The notes under the pieces are model-generated. The model had not been told where the DNA came from. It was given only the letters and a program-made list of their open reading frames with translations, and did not search any database. From Taibaiella helva (lineage in GTDB: Bacteria; Bacteroidota; Bacteroidia; Chitinophagales; Chitinophagaceae): a stretch of 64,000 nt of DNA. The DNA is taken from the NCBI RefSeq assembly GCF_003545695.1, contig NZ_QUZZ01000001.1:558001-622000 (forward strand), written 5' to 3'. Position numbers and translations under genes: made by a program. Numbering within the stretch: the first letter of the stretch is position 1; every line of letters begins with the position of its first letter. Below, one piece after another: positions 1 to 8,950 of this stretch.

Positions 1-455
1 CCGAAAGCAGCTATTTTTTCGTCTGCCCGGCGGAAAGGCAGGGAGCCGGTGACGTCGGCAATCAGCGTATTGATCCGGTCCAACTGCCCCAGAAGAGGTA
101 GCTCGACGGGGCTGATCAGCTCATAGCTGCCGTTTTCCCGGTAGCCGATGGCCGCATCGCCCAGGCGTTGGCGCAGCAGGGACAGACCTTCTTTCCTGCG
201 GCAGAACAAGGCCACCATTTCGGCCTCGCTGTGATGCTTCAGGTCATCGAGCAGTTCGGTAAAGCTGCCCATACAAGCGAAGCCGGCATTGCGGGTGCTG
301 GCGCCGTAAGGGAAGAGGCTGCGCTCGAGCACCAGCACACGCTTTGCGGGAAAGCGCTCCTTATATTCGATAGCAGTATGTAACCCTACAATACCGGCGC
401 CGATGACAATGGCGTCATAATTCAGGAAAGAAGCTTGTTCCCAGTAGCTGAACAT
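1..455 (-). CDS. FAD-dependent oxidoreductase, DAO (glycine/D-amino-acid oxidase-like) family, 3' part missing
   Basis: Reading the minus strand from the ATG at 455 gives an open frame of about 151 residues that runs off the left edge of the window. Residues 1-12 are followed by a Rossmann dinucleotide-binding motif (YDAIVIGAGIVGLHTA), then an acidic-ended second strand (VLVLERS) and the STRNAGF segment typical of DAO-family flavoenzymes. It should oxidise an amine or amino acid, but the substrate-determining half is not visible. The start lies 21 bases after the stop of the MFS transporter gene, so the two are probably cotranscribed, which suggests the transporter imports this enzyme's substrate or a related compound. 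Family assignment is fairly safe; substrate is unknown. Confidence 0.85.
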   Translation of the reverse strand, partial: MFSYWEQASFLNYDAIVIGAGIVGLHTAIEYKERFPAKRVLVLERSLFPYGASTRNAGFACMGSFTELLDDLKHHSEAEMVALFCRRKEGLSLLRQRLGDAAIGYRENGSYELISPVELPLLGQLDRINTLIADVTGSLPFRRADEKIAAF

Positions 456-476
456 ATAGTAAAGAAAAGATGGCGG

Positions 477-1703
477 TTATTCTTCAAGATAATCCAGGTC
501 CTTGCCGAAGGTTTCCCTGAGGCGGCTAAGTGCAAACAGGGAAATAGCAGTAAGCCCGAACATGACGATGTAACCGGCTGTAATGATATTGCTGCGCTCG
601 ACAAAAAAATCGAAAATGAAAGTAATGGGGATCAGCGAGCCTCTGACAAAATTGGGCACTGTGGTCGTAACGGTAGCCCGCAGGTTGGTGCCGAACTGCT
701 CCGAGGCTATGGTTACAAAGGTGGCCCAGTAGCCCACACCCAATCCCATAATAAAGGCCAGGATGTGGAAGCTGCGCGCATCGATGCCCTTGCTGTTGAG
801 GTACCATACTACAGTGCCCATCGACAACAGGAGGAAGATAAAGATCGCCAGGCGGCGCGAACGGGTCCACTGCGCCAGCAGGCCGGCAAAGATATCGCCT
901 ATGGAAATGCCAATGTAGGAATACATGATGCCTGCACCCGCCGTAAGGGTTTCCGTAGCACCCAGGGCTTTGCCAAACTCCGGCGACTGTGCAATAAGGA
1001 TACCGACAACAAACCATAAAGGTACTCCGATGAGAATGCAATAGAGATATTTGAAAGCCCGCTGGCGGTTGGCAAACAGCATACGGAAGCTGCCCCGGCG
1101 TACCATGCTGCCTTCTACATGCCGGTACATACCCGATTCAAACGTACCTACCCGTAGCAGCAGCAGCACAAAGCCCAGGCCGCCGCCAACGAAATAAGCC
1201 GTGCGCCAGGAAAAATGATGCGCCACAAGGTTGGCAGCCACGGCGCCGAAAAGACCGATCACGGCTACCAGCATAGTACCGTAGCCCCGCTTCTCCTTGC
1301 TCATGGTCTCGGTTACCAGGGTAATGCCCGCGCCCAGCTCACCGGCCAGGCCTATGCCGGCAATAAAGCGGATGGCCGCATAGGTATTGACATCCTGCAC
1401 AAAACCATTGATCACATTGGCTACAGAGTAAAGCAATATGGAGCCGAACAGGACCTTGATACGGCCGAACTTATCGCCGATAATACCCCATAAGATACCG
1501 CCCAGCAGCAGCCCGGCCATCTGCACATTGATCACAAACTCGCCCAGGCGGCGGCTGTCTTCCGGCTTCACGCCGATATCGGAAAGGCTCTGCACCCTTA
1601 CGATAGTGAAGATGAGCAGGTCGTAGATGTCTACGAAATAACCCAGCGCGGCTACCAGCACCAGCAGGACCACATTCCTGCTGCGGGAACGCTCACTTTG
1701 CAT
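477..1703 (-). CDS. MFS transporter (metabolite:proton symporter type)
   Basis: A 408-residue integral membrane protein with about 12 hydrophobic segments. It carries the MFS loop 2-3 signature GDKFGRIKV around residues 77-85 and a matching basic loop after TM8 (WTRSRR). Length and the GIGLAGELGAGITL segment in TM4-5 fit the sugar/metabolite:H+ symporter branch (MHS/SV2-like). It should move a small organic solute across the inner membrane using the proton gradient. It sits directly upstream of the FAD oxidoreductase gene (gap 21 bases) and downstream of a terminator that closes the transketolase gene. The substrate cannot be read from sequence. Confidence 0.85.
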   Translation of the reverse strand: MQSERSRSRNVVLLVLVAALGYFVDIYDLLIFTIVRVQSLSDIGVKPEDSRRLGEFVINVQMAGLLLGGILWGIIGDKFGRIKVLFGSILLYSVANVINGFVQDVNTYAAIRFIAGIGLAGELGAGITLVTETMSKEKRGYGTMLVAVIGLFGAVAANLVAHHFSWRTAYFVGGGLGFVLLLLRVGTFESGMYRHVEGSMVRRGSFRMLFANRQRAFKYLYCILIGVPLWFVVGILIAQSPEFGKALGATETLTAGAGIMYSYIGISIGDIFAGLLAQWTRSRRLAIFIFLLLSMGTVVWYLNSKGIDARSFHILAFIMGLGVGYWATFVTIASEQFGTNLRATVTTTVPNFVRGSLIPITFIFDFFVERSNIITAGYIVMFGLTAISLFALSRLRETFGKDLDYLEE

Positions 1704-1738
1704 AAGCTTGTTGTTTTTGAGGCTGCATGATACAAAAA

Positions 1739-1765
1739 AAACCGTGTAGTTGTGCTACACGGTTT
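1739..1765 (-). terminator. Rho-independent terminator of the transketolase gene
   Basis: Perfect 11-bp stem AAACCGTGTAG/CTACACGGTTT with a 5-base loop. A run of A on the + strand at 1733-1740 becomes the U tract for minus-strand transcription. It lies 19 bases after the stop of the transketolase gene and 36 bases before the MFS start, so it separates the two transcription units. Confidence 0.85.
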
Positions 1766-1783
1766 CCTATAAAGAGGTCTGTC

Positions 1784-2626
1784 TTAATAATCGGTAGTGG
1801 CTCCGGTAAGCTCTACCAGCGCCTGCGCGAGCTGGGCATCGTTGGGCGCTATGCCATGCCATTCGTGTGTGCCTTCCATGAAGGAAACACCGCTGCCCAT
1901 AGCCGTGTGCAGCAGGATACATACCGGCTTGCCTTTGCCGGAAAGGGCTTTGGCTTCTTCCAGGCCTTCCAGCACACGTTCCATATTGTTGCCTTCGGCA
2001 ATATCCAGCACGGTCCAGCCAAAGGCTTCGAACTTGCCGCGAAGATCGCCCAGGCCCATGACCATTTCGGTAGGGCCATCGATCTGCTGACCGTTATAGT
2101 CGATCGTTGCGATCAGGTTATCTACTTTGTGATGAGCGGCAAACATGATGGCTTCCCAGTTCTGGCCTTCCTGCAGCTCGCCGTCGCCGTGCAGGGAGTA
2201 GACCATACGGTCGTCCTTGTTCAGCTTCTTGGCCAGTGCGGCGCCCACAGCTACGCTCATGCCCTGCCCCAGGGAGCCGGAAGCGATGCGTACGCCGGGC
2301 AGATGCTCGTGTGTGGCCGGATGGCCCTGCAGCCTGGAGTTCAGCTGACGGAAAGTAGCCAGCTCTTCGACGCGGAAATAGCCGCTGCGTGCCAGCACAC
2401 TGTACAGCAGGGGAGAGATGTGCCCGTTGGACAGAAAGAACAAGTCTTCACCTATGCCATCCATATTAAAGGCCGGATCGTGCTTCATTACCTTAAAGTA
2501 TAAAGCGGTAAGAAAGTCGCTGCAGCCCAGCGAGCCGCCGGGATGACCGCTCTGCGCTCCATGCACCATTCTTACGATATCGCGGCGCACCTGGGTGGCC
2601 ATCTCTTTCAATTGCTGAAGTTCCAT
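1784..2626 (-). CDS. Transketolase, N-terminal (TPP-binding) subunit of a split enzyme
   Basis: A 280-residue protein matching only the N-terminal third to half of classical transketolase. It holds the GHPGGSLG motif (residues 27-34) and the thiamine diphosphate motif GDGELQEGQNWEA (from 147) ending in the Mg-binding region IDYNG. Transketolase moves two-carbon units between sugar phosphates in the pentose phosphate pathway. Split transketolases are common in Bacteroidota and other bacteria; the C-terminal subunit is normally the next gene, but here a terminator follows and no partner is present in the window. I chose the ATG at 2626 because it begins the conserved MELQQLKEMA and follows a TACTTTTG promoter box at 2651-2658; upstream in-frame starts would overlap that box. 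Confidence 0.92.
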   Translation of the reverse strand: MELQQLKEMATQVRRDIVRMVHGAQSGHPGGSLGCSDFLTALYFKVMKHDPAFNMDGIGEDLFFLSNGHISPLLYSVLARSGYFRVEELATFRQLNSRLQGHPATHEHLPGVRIASGSLGQGMSVAVGAALAKKLNKDDRMVYSLHGDGELQEGQNWEAIMFAAHHKVDNLIATIDYNGQQIDGPTEMVMGLGDLRGKFEAFGWTVLDIAEGNNMERVLEGLEEAKALSGKGKPVCILLHTAMGSGVSFMEGTHEWHGIAPNDAQLAQALVELTGATTDY

Positions 2627-2650
2627 TGAGAATACTTTGAAAATTTTGCG

Positions 2651-2658
2651 CAAAAGTA
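2651..2658 (-). promoter_or_regulatory. Bacteroidota -7 promoter element of the transketolase gene
   Basis: Read on the minus strand the box is TACTTTTG, matching TAnnTTTG. It lies 25 bases upstream of the chosen ATG. The -33 box is not clear. Confidence 0.55.
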
Positions 2659-2740
2659 AGCATTCGGTTTTGAAAATTTTCCCGGCAGGCAAATTAAAAT
2701 AGGCGCTTCCACCAGTGCCGCCGGCTCCGGGAGGAGATAA

Positions 2741-2780
2741 AAAAGCATAAGGCTGCTCACTGAGGCAGCCTTATGCTTTT
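2741..2780. terminator. Bidirectional terminator hairpin
   Basis: A 16-base arm (AAAAGCATAAGGCTGC) pairs with GCAGCCTTATGCTTTT across an 8-base loop, with A/T tracts on both sides. It lies 25 bases beyond the stop of the DUF5606 gene and most likely ends that minus-strand transcript. Confidence 0.85.
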
Positions 2781-2804
2781 TATTGATGCTTTGAAAGAAG
2801 GTAT

Positions 2805-3443
2805 TTAAGCTTCTTCTTCTTTTTTCTTTTTAGGAGCGGCCTTTTTGGCGGGCTTCTCTTCACCGTCTCCTGTAGCCGCCTTCTTCTTGGCAGCCGCTTT
2901 CTTCACAGGCTTTTCCTCGCCGTCTTCTGCAGGGACCGCTTTCTTGGTAGCTGCTTTCTTTTTGGGCTTCGCCTCTTCAACAGCTTCGTCCTGCGTATCA
3001 GCGGCCGGGGCAGCTTCTGCTACCGTAGCTTCTTCTTCGGGCTGTTCCTTCAGGTAATCGAAGTTCAGCAGGTCGTTTGCTTTCAGGATCTCATACCATT
3101 TCAGCACTTTCCTGATATCGCTGGTGTACACACGGCTTTCATCAAAGTCGGGCAGCACCGTCTTGAAATAAGCTTTAGCAGCTTTGTCGTCTTTTTTCTT
3201 GTTCAACGCTGCAATTTCGCTATCCTGTTCCTTGATCTTTTCCATTACTTCGTGCAGGCGCACATTGTCGCCGGTGGTATATATCTCGATGCTTTCCAGC
3301 GGCGTAATGTGGTGAATACGGGCCGATACGAATTTCACGCTCTTGTCGGTGAGGCTGCGTACAATGGCACCGTCGTTCTTGGTGCTCATCAGTTGGTAAA
3401 GACCGCTGAGGCCGGTTACTGCTACAATTTGTCTGTATTCCAT
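2805..3443 (-). CDS. DUF5606 family protein with Lys/Ala/Glu-rich C-terminal tail
   Basis: A 212-residue cytosolic protein. The first 135 or so residues (MEYRQIVAVTGLSGLYQLM onward) match the small Bacteroidota-specific DUF5606 domain, whose function is unknown. The last 80 residues are low complexity: an acidic Ala/Glu stretch followed by blocks such as KKAAAKKKAATG and ending KKKKEEEA, resembling nucleic-acid-binding histone-H1-like tails. The start at 3443 begins the conserved domain and lies downstream of a TACTTTTG box at 3484-3491; the longer frame up to 3572 would cross that promoter. A role with nucleic acid is inference from the tail only. Confidence 0.85.
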   Translation of the reverse strand: MEYRQIVAVTGLSGLYQLMSTKNDGAIVRSLTDKSVKFVSARIHHITPLESIEIYTTGDNVRLHEVMEKIKEQDSEIAALNKKKDDKAAKAYFKTVLPDFDESRVYTSDIRKVLKWYEILKANDLLNFDYLKEQPEEEATVAEAAPAADTQDEAVEEAKPKKKAATKKAVPAEDGEEKPVKKAAAKKKAATGDGEEKPAKKAAPKKKKEEEA

Positions 3444-3483
3444 AGTTATATTAATACCCGGAGGTTCTCGACTTTTAGGGCGG

Positions 3484-3491
3484 CAAAAGTA
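3484..3491 (-). promoter_or_regulatory. Bacteroidota -7 promoter element of the DUF5606 gene
   Basis: On the minus strand the box is TACTTTTG, with a T-rich TTTTTG (-33-like) about 20 bases upstream (3502-3513 region). It lies 40 bases before the chosen start. Confidence 0.6.
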
Positions 3492-3655
3492 AGAAAAAAA
3501 ACATACAAAAACCGAGCGGTAAAATATAAAATTTAATATGAGCGGGCGTGCATATCCCGGTGGCCGTGGCAAAAGATCACCAAAGCATAACCTGCCGACT
3601 GCTTAGAGGTCACACGCTTTAGCAAGCTTTGTAGGTAATCAAAAAAATCAAACCT

Positions 3656-3916
3656 ATGCAAAAGGTAATAGCAGTATCCGTAAACGTCAATGAGCTGGCC
3701 AGCCAGCCCGATAAAGTGATCTCTATGGTTGAGCTCGAGGGGCTCAATGAATTGCTGGCCGAAGGCTGGGAGATCGAAGACTGGTCTTTCCTTACCGATG
3801 ATCCCGTAAATGGCCGTATGCCCATGATCGTAATCCTCAACGATCAATTGCTTCCCGGCGGCGAAGGGTTTTATGAAGAATATGAAGAAGAGGAAATGCC
3901 GGAAGAAGAGGAGTAA
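3656..3916 (+). CDS. Small acidic protein with DUF4177-like GWE segment, function unknown
   Basis: An 86-residue protein without signal peptide or membrane segment. The middle (LNELLAEGWEIEDW, residues 31-44) resembles the strand-loop around the GWE motif of DUF4177-type small domains, and the last 15 residues are almost all Glu and Tyr (EEYEEEEMPEEEE), making a strongly acidic tail. A terminator follows closely. I do not recognise a precise family and assign no function; the in-frame acidic end and following terminator support a real gene. Confidence 0.65.
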   Translation: MQKVIAVSVNVNELASQPDKVISMVELEGLNELLAEGWEIEDWSFLTDDPVNGRMPMIVILNDQLLPGGEGFYEEYEEEEMPEEEE

Positions 3917-3938
3917 TCCGGCAGGGCAGGCTGCAGGC

Positions 3939-3967
3939 AAAGGGGAGAAGATCGTCTTCTCCCCTTT
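3939..3967 (+). terminator. Terminator-like hairpin after the small acidic protein gene
   Basis: A perfect 13-bp stem AAAGGGGAGAAGA/TCTTCTCCCCTTT with a 3-base loop begins 23 bases after the stop. The downstream T tract is short (TTTGTCGTTATT). Confidence 0.75.
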
Positions 3968-4169
3968 GTCGTTATTATCTGCAAAGGTTACCAACCTGCC
4001 CGGAGCCATAGCTGTCTGATGCTAGAGAAAACTTACGACGGGCAGCTATTCCCGGCTACCGGAAAACCGGTAACTATAGCCTCCCGCTAAGAACGGCCTT
4101 GTGCCGCCCGTCTATCAGATTATCGGCTCTACGTATTATAAGCTAATCATAAAGATAAAACTGACGAAC

Positions 4170-5465
4170 ATGAACAAAAGAAACCGATCGACCGGATCTA
4201 TGAGCAAAAAGACGCTTCTGCTGGCTGTGGCCGCACTCTTTATCACATCCTTGTCCGTGGCCGCCGACACCCTGCGGGTATTGTTTATTGGAAATAGCTA
4301 TACCGCGGTCAATAACCTGCCCCAGGTAGTTGCCGACCTGGCTGCTGCAGGTGGCGACCGGCTGATCTATCAGTCGAACACGCCTGGCGGGCAGACTCTT
4401 CAGCAGCATTGCAGCAACAGTACCAGTTTATCGCTCATTGCCCAGGGCGGTTGGGACTATGTAGTGCTCCAGGAGCAAAGCCAGCGGCCATCCTTCTCCG
4501 ACGGGCAGGTAGCCGATGAGGTGTATCCCTATGCCAAAAGGCTGGACAGCCTCATCCATCGCGCCAGTCCTTGTGCCAAAACGGTTTTCTATATGACCTG
4601 GGGCTACAAAAATGGCGATGCCGGTAATTGTCCGGTATGGCCTCCTATATGTACCTACTCAGGAATGGACAGCATGCTGTACCTGAGGTACTCGATCATG
4701 GCGGAGAACTACAATGCCTGGCTCAGCCCCGCCGGTCGCGTAAGGCGCAGGCTGCGCGCGCTTAATCCGTCTATCGAGCTGTACGATGCCGATGGCAGCC
4801 ACCCTTCGGCTGCAGGTACTTTTGCTGCTGCGCTCAGCTTTTACACCGTTCTGTATGGTAAAGACCCGGTAACCAATGCTTATAACTACAGCCTCAGCGC
4901 CGGCGATGCCGCAGCGATCAAAGCGGCCGCAAGCGTTGTGGCTTTTGACAGCCTGGATTACTGGCGCCGGTTTGATCCTGTGCCGAAAGCTGCCTTCACC
5001 GCGACAGTGAGCGGTACAACCGCCAGCTTCAGTAATACGACTACCGGGGCCACGGCCTACAGCTGGACCTTCGGCGACGGCAGCCCTGCATCCGCCTCGG
5101 CCAGTCCGACGCACACCTATGCAGCAACAGGCATATACGAAGTTTGCCTGAAAGCGATCGATGGTTGCGACACCATAAAGCTATGCAAGCAGGTCAATGT
5201 CGGCACGGTAGGCATCGGCGGCCGTCAAACGGTGGGTAACATCGGTCTCTATCCCAACCCGGTCGAGGACAGGGTTTATGTAAAAGGGCTGGAAGCGGCC
5301 TGCGATTTCAGGCTGTACAATAACATCGGCGCTTGCGTGCAGTCGGGCAGGCTGAAGCCGGTACAGGCCTTCCTGAGCCTGAAGGCCCTGCCTGCGGGCG
5401 CCTATTATCTTGAGCTGGCATCTTCCGGTGGGCAGCGGCAGGTATTAAGGCTCAGTAAAAAATAA
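4170..5465 (+). CDS. Secreted SGNH-hydrolase-like protein with PKD domain and T9SS type A sorting domain
   Basis: A 431-residue exported protein. A signal peptide (hydrophobic residues 15-31, cleavage near VAAD) is followed by an SGNH/DUF4886-like domain: block I FIGNSYT at 39-45 and a block V candidate DGSH at 208-211 with Asp and His. A PKD-like beta domain covers about 273-343 (SWTFGDGSP). A type IX sorting domain with YPNPVEDRVYV and LPAGAYYLEL ends the protein. It should act at the cell surface or outside as an esterase or carbohydrate-active hydrolase, substrate unknown. I chose ATG 4170; the ATG at 4200 (MSKKTLLL) is an equally good signal-peptide start. It is followed by a terminator, so it is monocistronic. 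Confidence 0.82.
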   Translation: MNKRNRSTGSMSKKTLLLAVAALFITSLSVAADTLRVLFIGNSYTAVNNLPQVVADLAAAGGDRLIYQSNTPGGQTLQQHCSNSTSLSLIAQGGWDYVVLQEQSQRPSFSDGQVADEVYPYAKRLDSLIHRASPCAKTVFYMTWGYKNGDAGNCPVWPPICTYSGMDSMLYLRYSIMAENYNAWLSPAGRVRRRLRALNPSIELYDADGSHPSAAGTFAAALSFYTVLYGKDPVTNAYNYSLSAGDAAAIKAAASVVAFDSLDYWRRFDPVPKAAFTATVSGTTASFSNTTTGATAYSWTFGDGSPASASASPTHTYAATGIYEVCLKAIDGCDTIKLCKQVNVGTVGIGGRQTVGNIGLYPNPVEDRVYVKGLEAACDFRLYNNIGACVQSGRLKPVQAFLSLKALPAGAYYLELASSGGQRQVLRLSKK

Positions 5466-5500
5466 TATGAGCACCTTATAATATTGGATCGCCTCTATAG

Positions 5501-5543
5501 TCGCCTGTAACACATGCTGTTTTGTTGCAGGCGATGTTTTTTT
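5501..5543 (+). terminator. Rho-independent terminator after the SGNH/PKD gene
   Basis: Stem TCGCCTGTAAC/GTTGCAGGCGA (11 pairs, one G-U), 12-base loop, then a run of seven T. It lies 36 bases after the stop codon and isolates the ribosomal cluster from the gene before it. Confidence 0.85.
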
Positions 5544-5659
5544 ACGGTATCTGCCGTTCACAGGCCGCACGAACGTGCTTGCCGGGAGCTTTTAGGCTCC
5601 GAAAGGAAAAAACGGAAGAAAAAAGTGCAGAAAAAGAAGTATTATATCTGGATTCTATG

Positions 5660-5667
5660 TATCTTTG
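5660..5667 (+). promoter_or_regulatory. Upstream -7 element of the S10 operon (P1)
   Basis: TATCTTTG followed by CGG, matching the Bacteroidota TAnnTTTG box, 108 bases before rpsJ. It would give a leader of about 100 bases. A second box at 5732 is better placed, so this may be a tandem promoter. Confidence 0.55.
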
Positions 5668-5709
5668 CGGCCCGATTGGAAAGTCCCGGGGAGAAAATTT
5701 AAAATATTT

Positions 5710-5739
5710 TTGGTATTTTAAAAAGAATCTCTACCTTTG
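5710..5739 (+). promoter_or_regulatory. Main promoter of the S10 ribosomal protein operon (P2)
   Basis: A -33 TTTTTGG region around 5708-5714 and a -7 box TACCTTTG at 5732-5739 with about 19 bases between them, the classic Bacteroidota layout. Transcription would start near 5746, about 29 bases before rpsJ. A purine-rich AAGGAAG sits 15 bases before the ATG, one of the few Shine-Dalgarno-like stretches in this window. Confidence 0.8.
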
Positions 5740-5774
5740 CAGTCCCAAAAATTTTAACAAGGAAGTTTTTTGAT

Positions 5775-6080
5775 ATGTCACAGCGTATTCGCATTAAGCT
5801 AAAGTCTTACGACCACAATCTCGTGGATAAGTCCGCAGAGAAGATCGTAAAGACCGTTCGTAATACAGGCGCCGTAGTTACCGGTCCTATTCCCTTACCT
5901 ACGGATAAGAAAATTTTTACGGTTCTGCGTTCCCCGCACGTAAATAAAAAAGCACGTGAACAGTTCCAATTGTGTACGCACAAGCGATTGCTGGACATTT
6001 ATACTTCTTCCAGCCGTACCGTGGATGCCTTGTCCAAACTGGACCTTCCCAGCGGCGTAGAAGTAGAGATCAAAGCCTAA
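5775..6080 (+). CDS. rpsJ: 30S ribosomal protein S10
   Basis: 101 residues, full length for S10 ([20 protein letters not shown]...). It contains the [10 protein letters not shown] loop and the C-terminal [10 protein letters not shown] strand. S10 sits in the head of the small subunit and also partners NusB in antitermination. It is the first gene of the cluster here; in most Bacteroidota rpsL-rpsG-fusA lie just upstream, but those genes are absent from this window. A 228-base spacer separates it from rplC. Confidence 0.98.
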   Translation: MSQRIRIKLKSYDHNLVDKSAEKIVKTVRNTGAVVTGPIPLPTDKKIFTVLRSPHVNKKAREQFQLCTHKRLLDIYTSSSRTVDALSKLDLPSGVEVEIKA

Positions 6081-6308
6081 CAGTCTTCTCCCTGTATAAA
6101 CAGAGAAAAAGCGAAAGCATAGTTCTTTAAAGCAATAGGAATAACAGCTAATCCCGCGGGTTCGTATCCCGGTCTCAAAGGCCAGATACAGCAGCAACCA
6201 ACGGGCGCTTGGCTGGGAAGCAGGCACAGTTCTGGCTTTCCGTTAGCATTAAATAATAACAACAGTCCCGGTTCAATCCCTTATAGCCGGTGCTGAAAAC
6301 AAAATATT
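6081..6308 (+). other. Long rpsJ-rplC spacer
   Basis: A 228-base non-coding spacer, long for an S10 operon. I see no terminator with a U tract and no clear TAnnTTTG promoter, so rplC is probably still read from the rpsJ promoter. Around 6155-6172 there is a small GC hairpin (CGGG TTCGTAT CCCG) that looks like a tRNA T-arm but lacks the rest of a tRNA. Confidence 0.5.
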
Positions 6309-6935
6309 ATGAAAGGTATTATTGGCAAAAAAATCGGCATGACCTCCGTGTTCGAATCTAATGGAAAGCAGGTGTCCTGCACCATTATCGAGGCCGGACC
6401 TTGCGTTGTAACGCAAAAGAAAACAGTCGAAACCGACGGGTACGAAGCCTTGCAGATCGCCTTTGGCGAGCGTAAAGAAAAAAATACGCCCAAAGCCCTG
6501 CTCAATCACTTCGCGAAAGCAGAATCAGCTCCCAAAGCTGTCGTAAAAGAAATCCGCAACAGTTCCATTAATAAACAAGTTGGTGAAAGCATTACCGTAG
6601 ACATCTTCTCCGAAGGTGAAAAGGTGAACGTGATCGGTACCTCAAAAGGTAAAGGTTTCCAGGGCGTGGTAAAGCGTCACGGATTCGGCGGTGTGGGTGA
6701 AGCTTCTCACGGTCAGCACGACCGTCAGCGCGCTCCCGGTTCTATCGGTGGTTCTTCTTATCCCAGCCGTGTATTCAAAGGTATGCGTATGGCCGGCCGT
6801 ATGGGTGGCGATCGCGTAAAAGTGAAAGCGCTGAAAGTACTGAAAGTATATCCCGAGCAGAACTACATCCTGGTAAGCGGCTCCGTTCCCGGTCACAACG
6901 GTTCTATCGTTCTGATCCAAAACAACGTAGGTTAA
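6309..6935 (+). CDS. rplC: 50S ribosomal protein L3
   Basis: 208 residues, starting [15 protein letters not shown] and holding the conserved internal loop [15 protein letters not shown] that reaches toward the peptidyl transferase centre. The Gln in the [17 protein letters not shown] region, the usual N5-glutamine methylation site in L3, is visible. Second gene of the cluster; 53 bases separate it from rplD. Confidence 0.98.
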   Translation: MKGIIGKKIGMTSVFESNGKQVSCTIIEAGPCVVTQKKTVETDGYEALQIAFGERKEKNTPKALLNHFAKAESAPKAVVKEIRNSSINKQVGESITVDIFSEGEKVNVIGTSKGKGFQGVVKRHGFGGVGEASHGQHDRQRAPGSIGGSSYPSRVFKGMRMAGRMGGDRVKVKALKVLKVYPEQNYILVSGSVPGHNGSIVLIQNNVG

Positions 6936-6988
6936 TCCCGCGGATAGTAAACAATATTTCCATTAGCATCAGCTAAAATTTATAAGAA

Positions 6989-7627
6989 ATGCAAATCGAA
7001 GTTTTAAATAGCAAAGGTGAAAATACCGGACGTAGCGTAGAATTACCGGAGGATATTTTCAATATCGAACCCAACGATCACGTCATTTACCTTGCTGTAA
7101 AGCAATACCTGGCGGCTCAACGTTTGGGTACCCACAAAACCAAAACCCGTGGCGAGGTGAAAGGTGCTTCCCGCAAGCTGCACCGCCAGAAAGGTACCGG
7201 TGGCTCCCGTAAAGGTAATATCCGCAACCCGCTGTATAAAGGTGGTGGTACCATCAACGGACCCATCCCGCACCGCTACGATTTCAAGCTGAACCGTAAA
7301 GTGAAAGACCTCGCCAAGATGTCTGCGCTCACTTACAAAGCCCGCGAGAAGAACATTGTGGTCGTGGAAGACATCAAGATCGAAAAGCCCAGCACCAAAG
7401 CGTTCCTGCAGGTGGTGAACGGCCTCAAGATCGGCGGCAAAAAACTGCTCCTGGTGAATGTAGACTACGATCAGAACCTGTACCTGAGCAGCCGCAATGT
7501 ACCCCGCGTAAAAAGCAGCGTGCTGAGCGATATCAATACTTACGACATCGTACACGCCAACACCATCCTGTTGACAGAAAGCGCTGCCAAGGTATTTACT
7601 GAAGAAGTAGTGGAAGTAGCGGAATAA
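6989..7627 (+). CDS. rplD: 50S ribosomal protein L4
   Basis: 212 residues, full length for L4. The basic extended loop (THKTKTRGEVKGASRKLHRQ, residues about 49-68, then KGTGGSRKGNIR) lines the nascent-chain exit tunnel. The C-terminal globular part ends AAKVFTEEVVEVAE. No extra domains. Spacer to rplW is 73 bases and contains a GCGCATGCG palindrome. Confidence 0.98.
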   Translation: MQIEVLNSKGENTGRSVELPEDIFNIEPNDHVIYLAVKQYLAAQRLGTHKTKTRGEVKGASRKLHRQKGTGGSRKGNIRNPLYKGGGTINGPIPHRYDFKLNRKVKDLAKMSALTYKAREKNIVVVEDIKIEKPSTKAFLQVVNGLKIGGKKLLLVNVDYDQNLYLSSRNVPRVKSSVLSDINTYDIVHANTILLTESAAKVFTEEVVEVAE

Positions 7628-7700
7628 GCAAACCGGTTCGGTACTCAACTCATAAAAACATGGATCCGGCGCATGCGGCGGACCAACAAATAAAATAAAG

Positions 7701-7997
7701 ATGAAAATTTCAGAAGTATTGGTTCGCCCTAAAGTTACTGAAAAGGTAAACGGCCAGATGGAAAAGCAAAACCGTTACACCTTCGTAGTCGACAAGCGTT
7801 CTAACAAATTGGAAATTAAAGCTGCCGTAGAAGAGTTCTATAACGTAAAGGTTACTGACGTAAACACGATCGTTATGCCTGCCAAAAGCAAGAGCCGCTT
7901 CACCAAAGCCGGTTTCATTTCCGGCCGCAAAGCTTCTTTCAAGAAAGCGATCGTAACCCTGGCCGAAGGCGAGAACATCGATCTGTTTGCCTTCTAA
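7701..7997 (+). CDS. rplW: 50S ribosomal protein L23
   Basis: 98 residues beginning MKISEVLVRPKVTEK. The central VDKRSNKLEIKAAVEEFYNVKV segment is the family core. L23 sits at the exit of the ribosomal tunnel and docks trigger factor and SRP. The 98-base spacer after it carries a small hairpin (GGTGGC/GCCACC, 8018-8036) without a U tract. Confidence 0.97.
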   Translation: MKISEVLVRPKVTEKVNGQMEKQNRYTFVVDKRSNKLEIKAAVEEFYNVKVTDVNTIVMPAKSKSRFTKAGFISGRKASFKKAIVTLAEGENIDLFAF

Positions 7998-8095
7998 GAA
8001 CGCAGCAGCTTAAGTATGGTGGCGGATAGTGCCACCGCTAACAACAAAACTATAAATACCGCCGGTGCAAGACCGCGGACAAATTAACAAAAGAA

Positions 8096-8947
8096 ATGGC
8101 TTTACGTAAATACAAACCGACTACGGCCGGTACACGTTGGAGAATAGGCAACGCCTTTGCAGAAATCACTACCGATACCCCCGAGAAAAGCCTGCTGGCG
8201 CCCAAGAAAAGCACAGCCGGACGTAACGTTCAGGGTCGTCGTGTTATGCGCTACATGGGTGGCGGTCATAAAAAACAATATCGTATCATCGATTTCAAGC
8301 GCGATAAGAAGGACATTCCTGCTACCGTGAAAACCATCGAATACGATCCGAACCGTACCGCGTTTATCGCTCTGCTGGCTTATGCCGATGGTGAAAAACG
8401 TTACATCATCGCTCCCCAGGGTCTCGAAGTAGGCGCCAAAGTGGTGAGCGGCGACAATGCAGCACCTGAAGTAGGTAATGCACTGCTGCTGAAAAATATG
8501 CCCCTCGGTACCGTGATCCACAATATTGAGCTGCAGCCCGGTAAAGGTGGTGCTATGGCCCGTTCTGCAGGTACTTATGCCCAGCTGAACGCTAAAGAAG
8601 AAAAGTACGCTGTACTGAAAATGCCCAGCGGTGAATTGCGTAAAGTACTGAGCACTTGTATTGCTACCGTAGGTATCGTATCCAACAGCGACCACGCCCT
8701 GGAATCTGCAGGTAAAGCCGGTCGTAACCGTTGGAAAGGTCAGCGTCCCCGCGTACGTGGTGTGGCTATGAACCCCGTAGATCACCCGATGGGTGGTGGT
8801 GAAGGTAAATCTTCCGGTGGTCACCCCCGCAGCCGTACTGGTAAATACGCCAAAGGTGAAAAAACACGCAGCCTGACCAAAGGTTCCAATAAGCTGATCA
8901 TTCAGCGCCGCGACGGTAAGAAGCTGTCCGGTAAAGCTAAAAAATAA
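8096..8947 (+). CDS. rplB: 50S ribosomal protein L2
   Basis: 283 residues, starting [16 protein letters not shown]. It contains the RNA-binding core ([14 protein letters not shown]) and the highly conserved C-terminal region [16 protein letters not shown] with the histidine linked to peptidyl transferase function, followed by a basic tail. Full length for the family. The following spacer holds GC hairpins described separately. Confidence 0.98.
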   Translation: MALRKYKPTTAGTRWRIGNAFAEITTDTPEKSLLAPKKSTAGRNVQGRRVMRYMGGGHKKQYRIIDFKRDKKDIPATVKTIEYDPNRTAFIALLAYADGEKRYIIAPQGLEVGAKVVSGDNAAPEVGNALLLKNMPLGTVIHNIELQPGKGGAMARSAGTYAQLNAKEEKYAVLKMPSGELRKVLSTCIATVGIVSNSDHALESAGKAGRNRWKGQRPRVRGVAMNPVDHPMGGGEGKSSGGHPRSRTGKYAKGEKTRSLTKGSNKLIIQRRDGKKLSGKAKK

Positions 8948-8950
8948 TCA

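Noticed and set aside
5514-5773. Two short open frames before rpsJ
   Set aside because: They overlap the terminator of the previous gene and the two S10 promoters.
6140-6190. tRNA-like T-arm (CGGG TTCGTAT CCCG) in the rpsJ-rplC spacer
   Set aside because: No acceptor stem, anticodon arm or D-arm can be assembled around it, and the T-loop does not fit the consensus.
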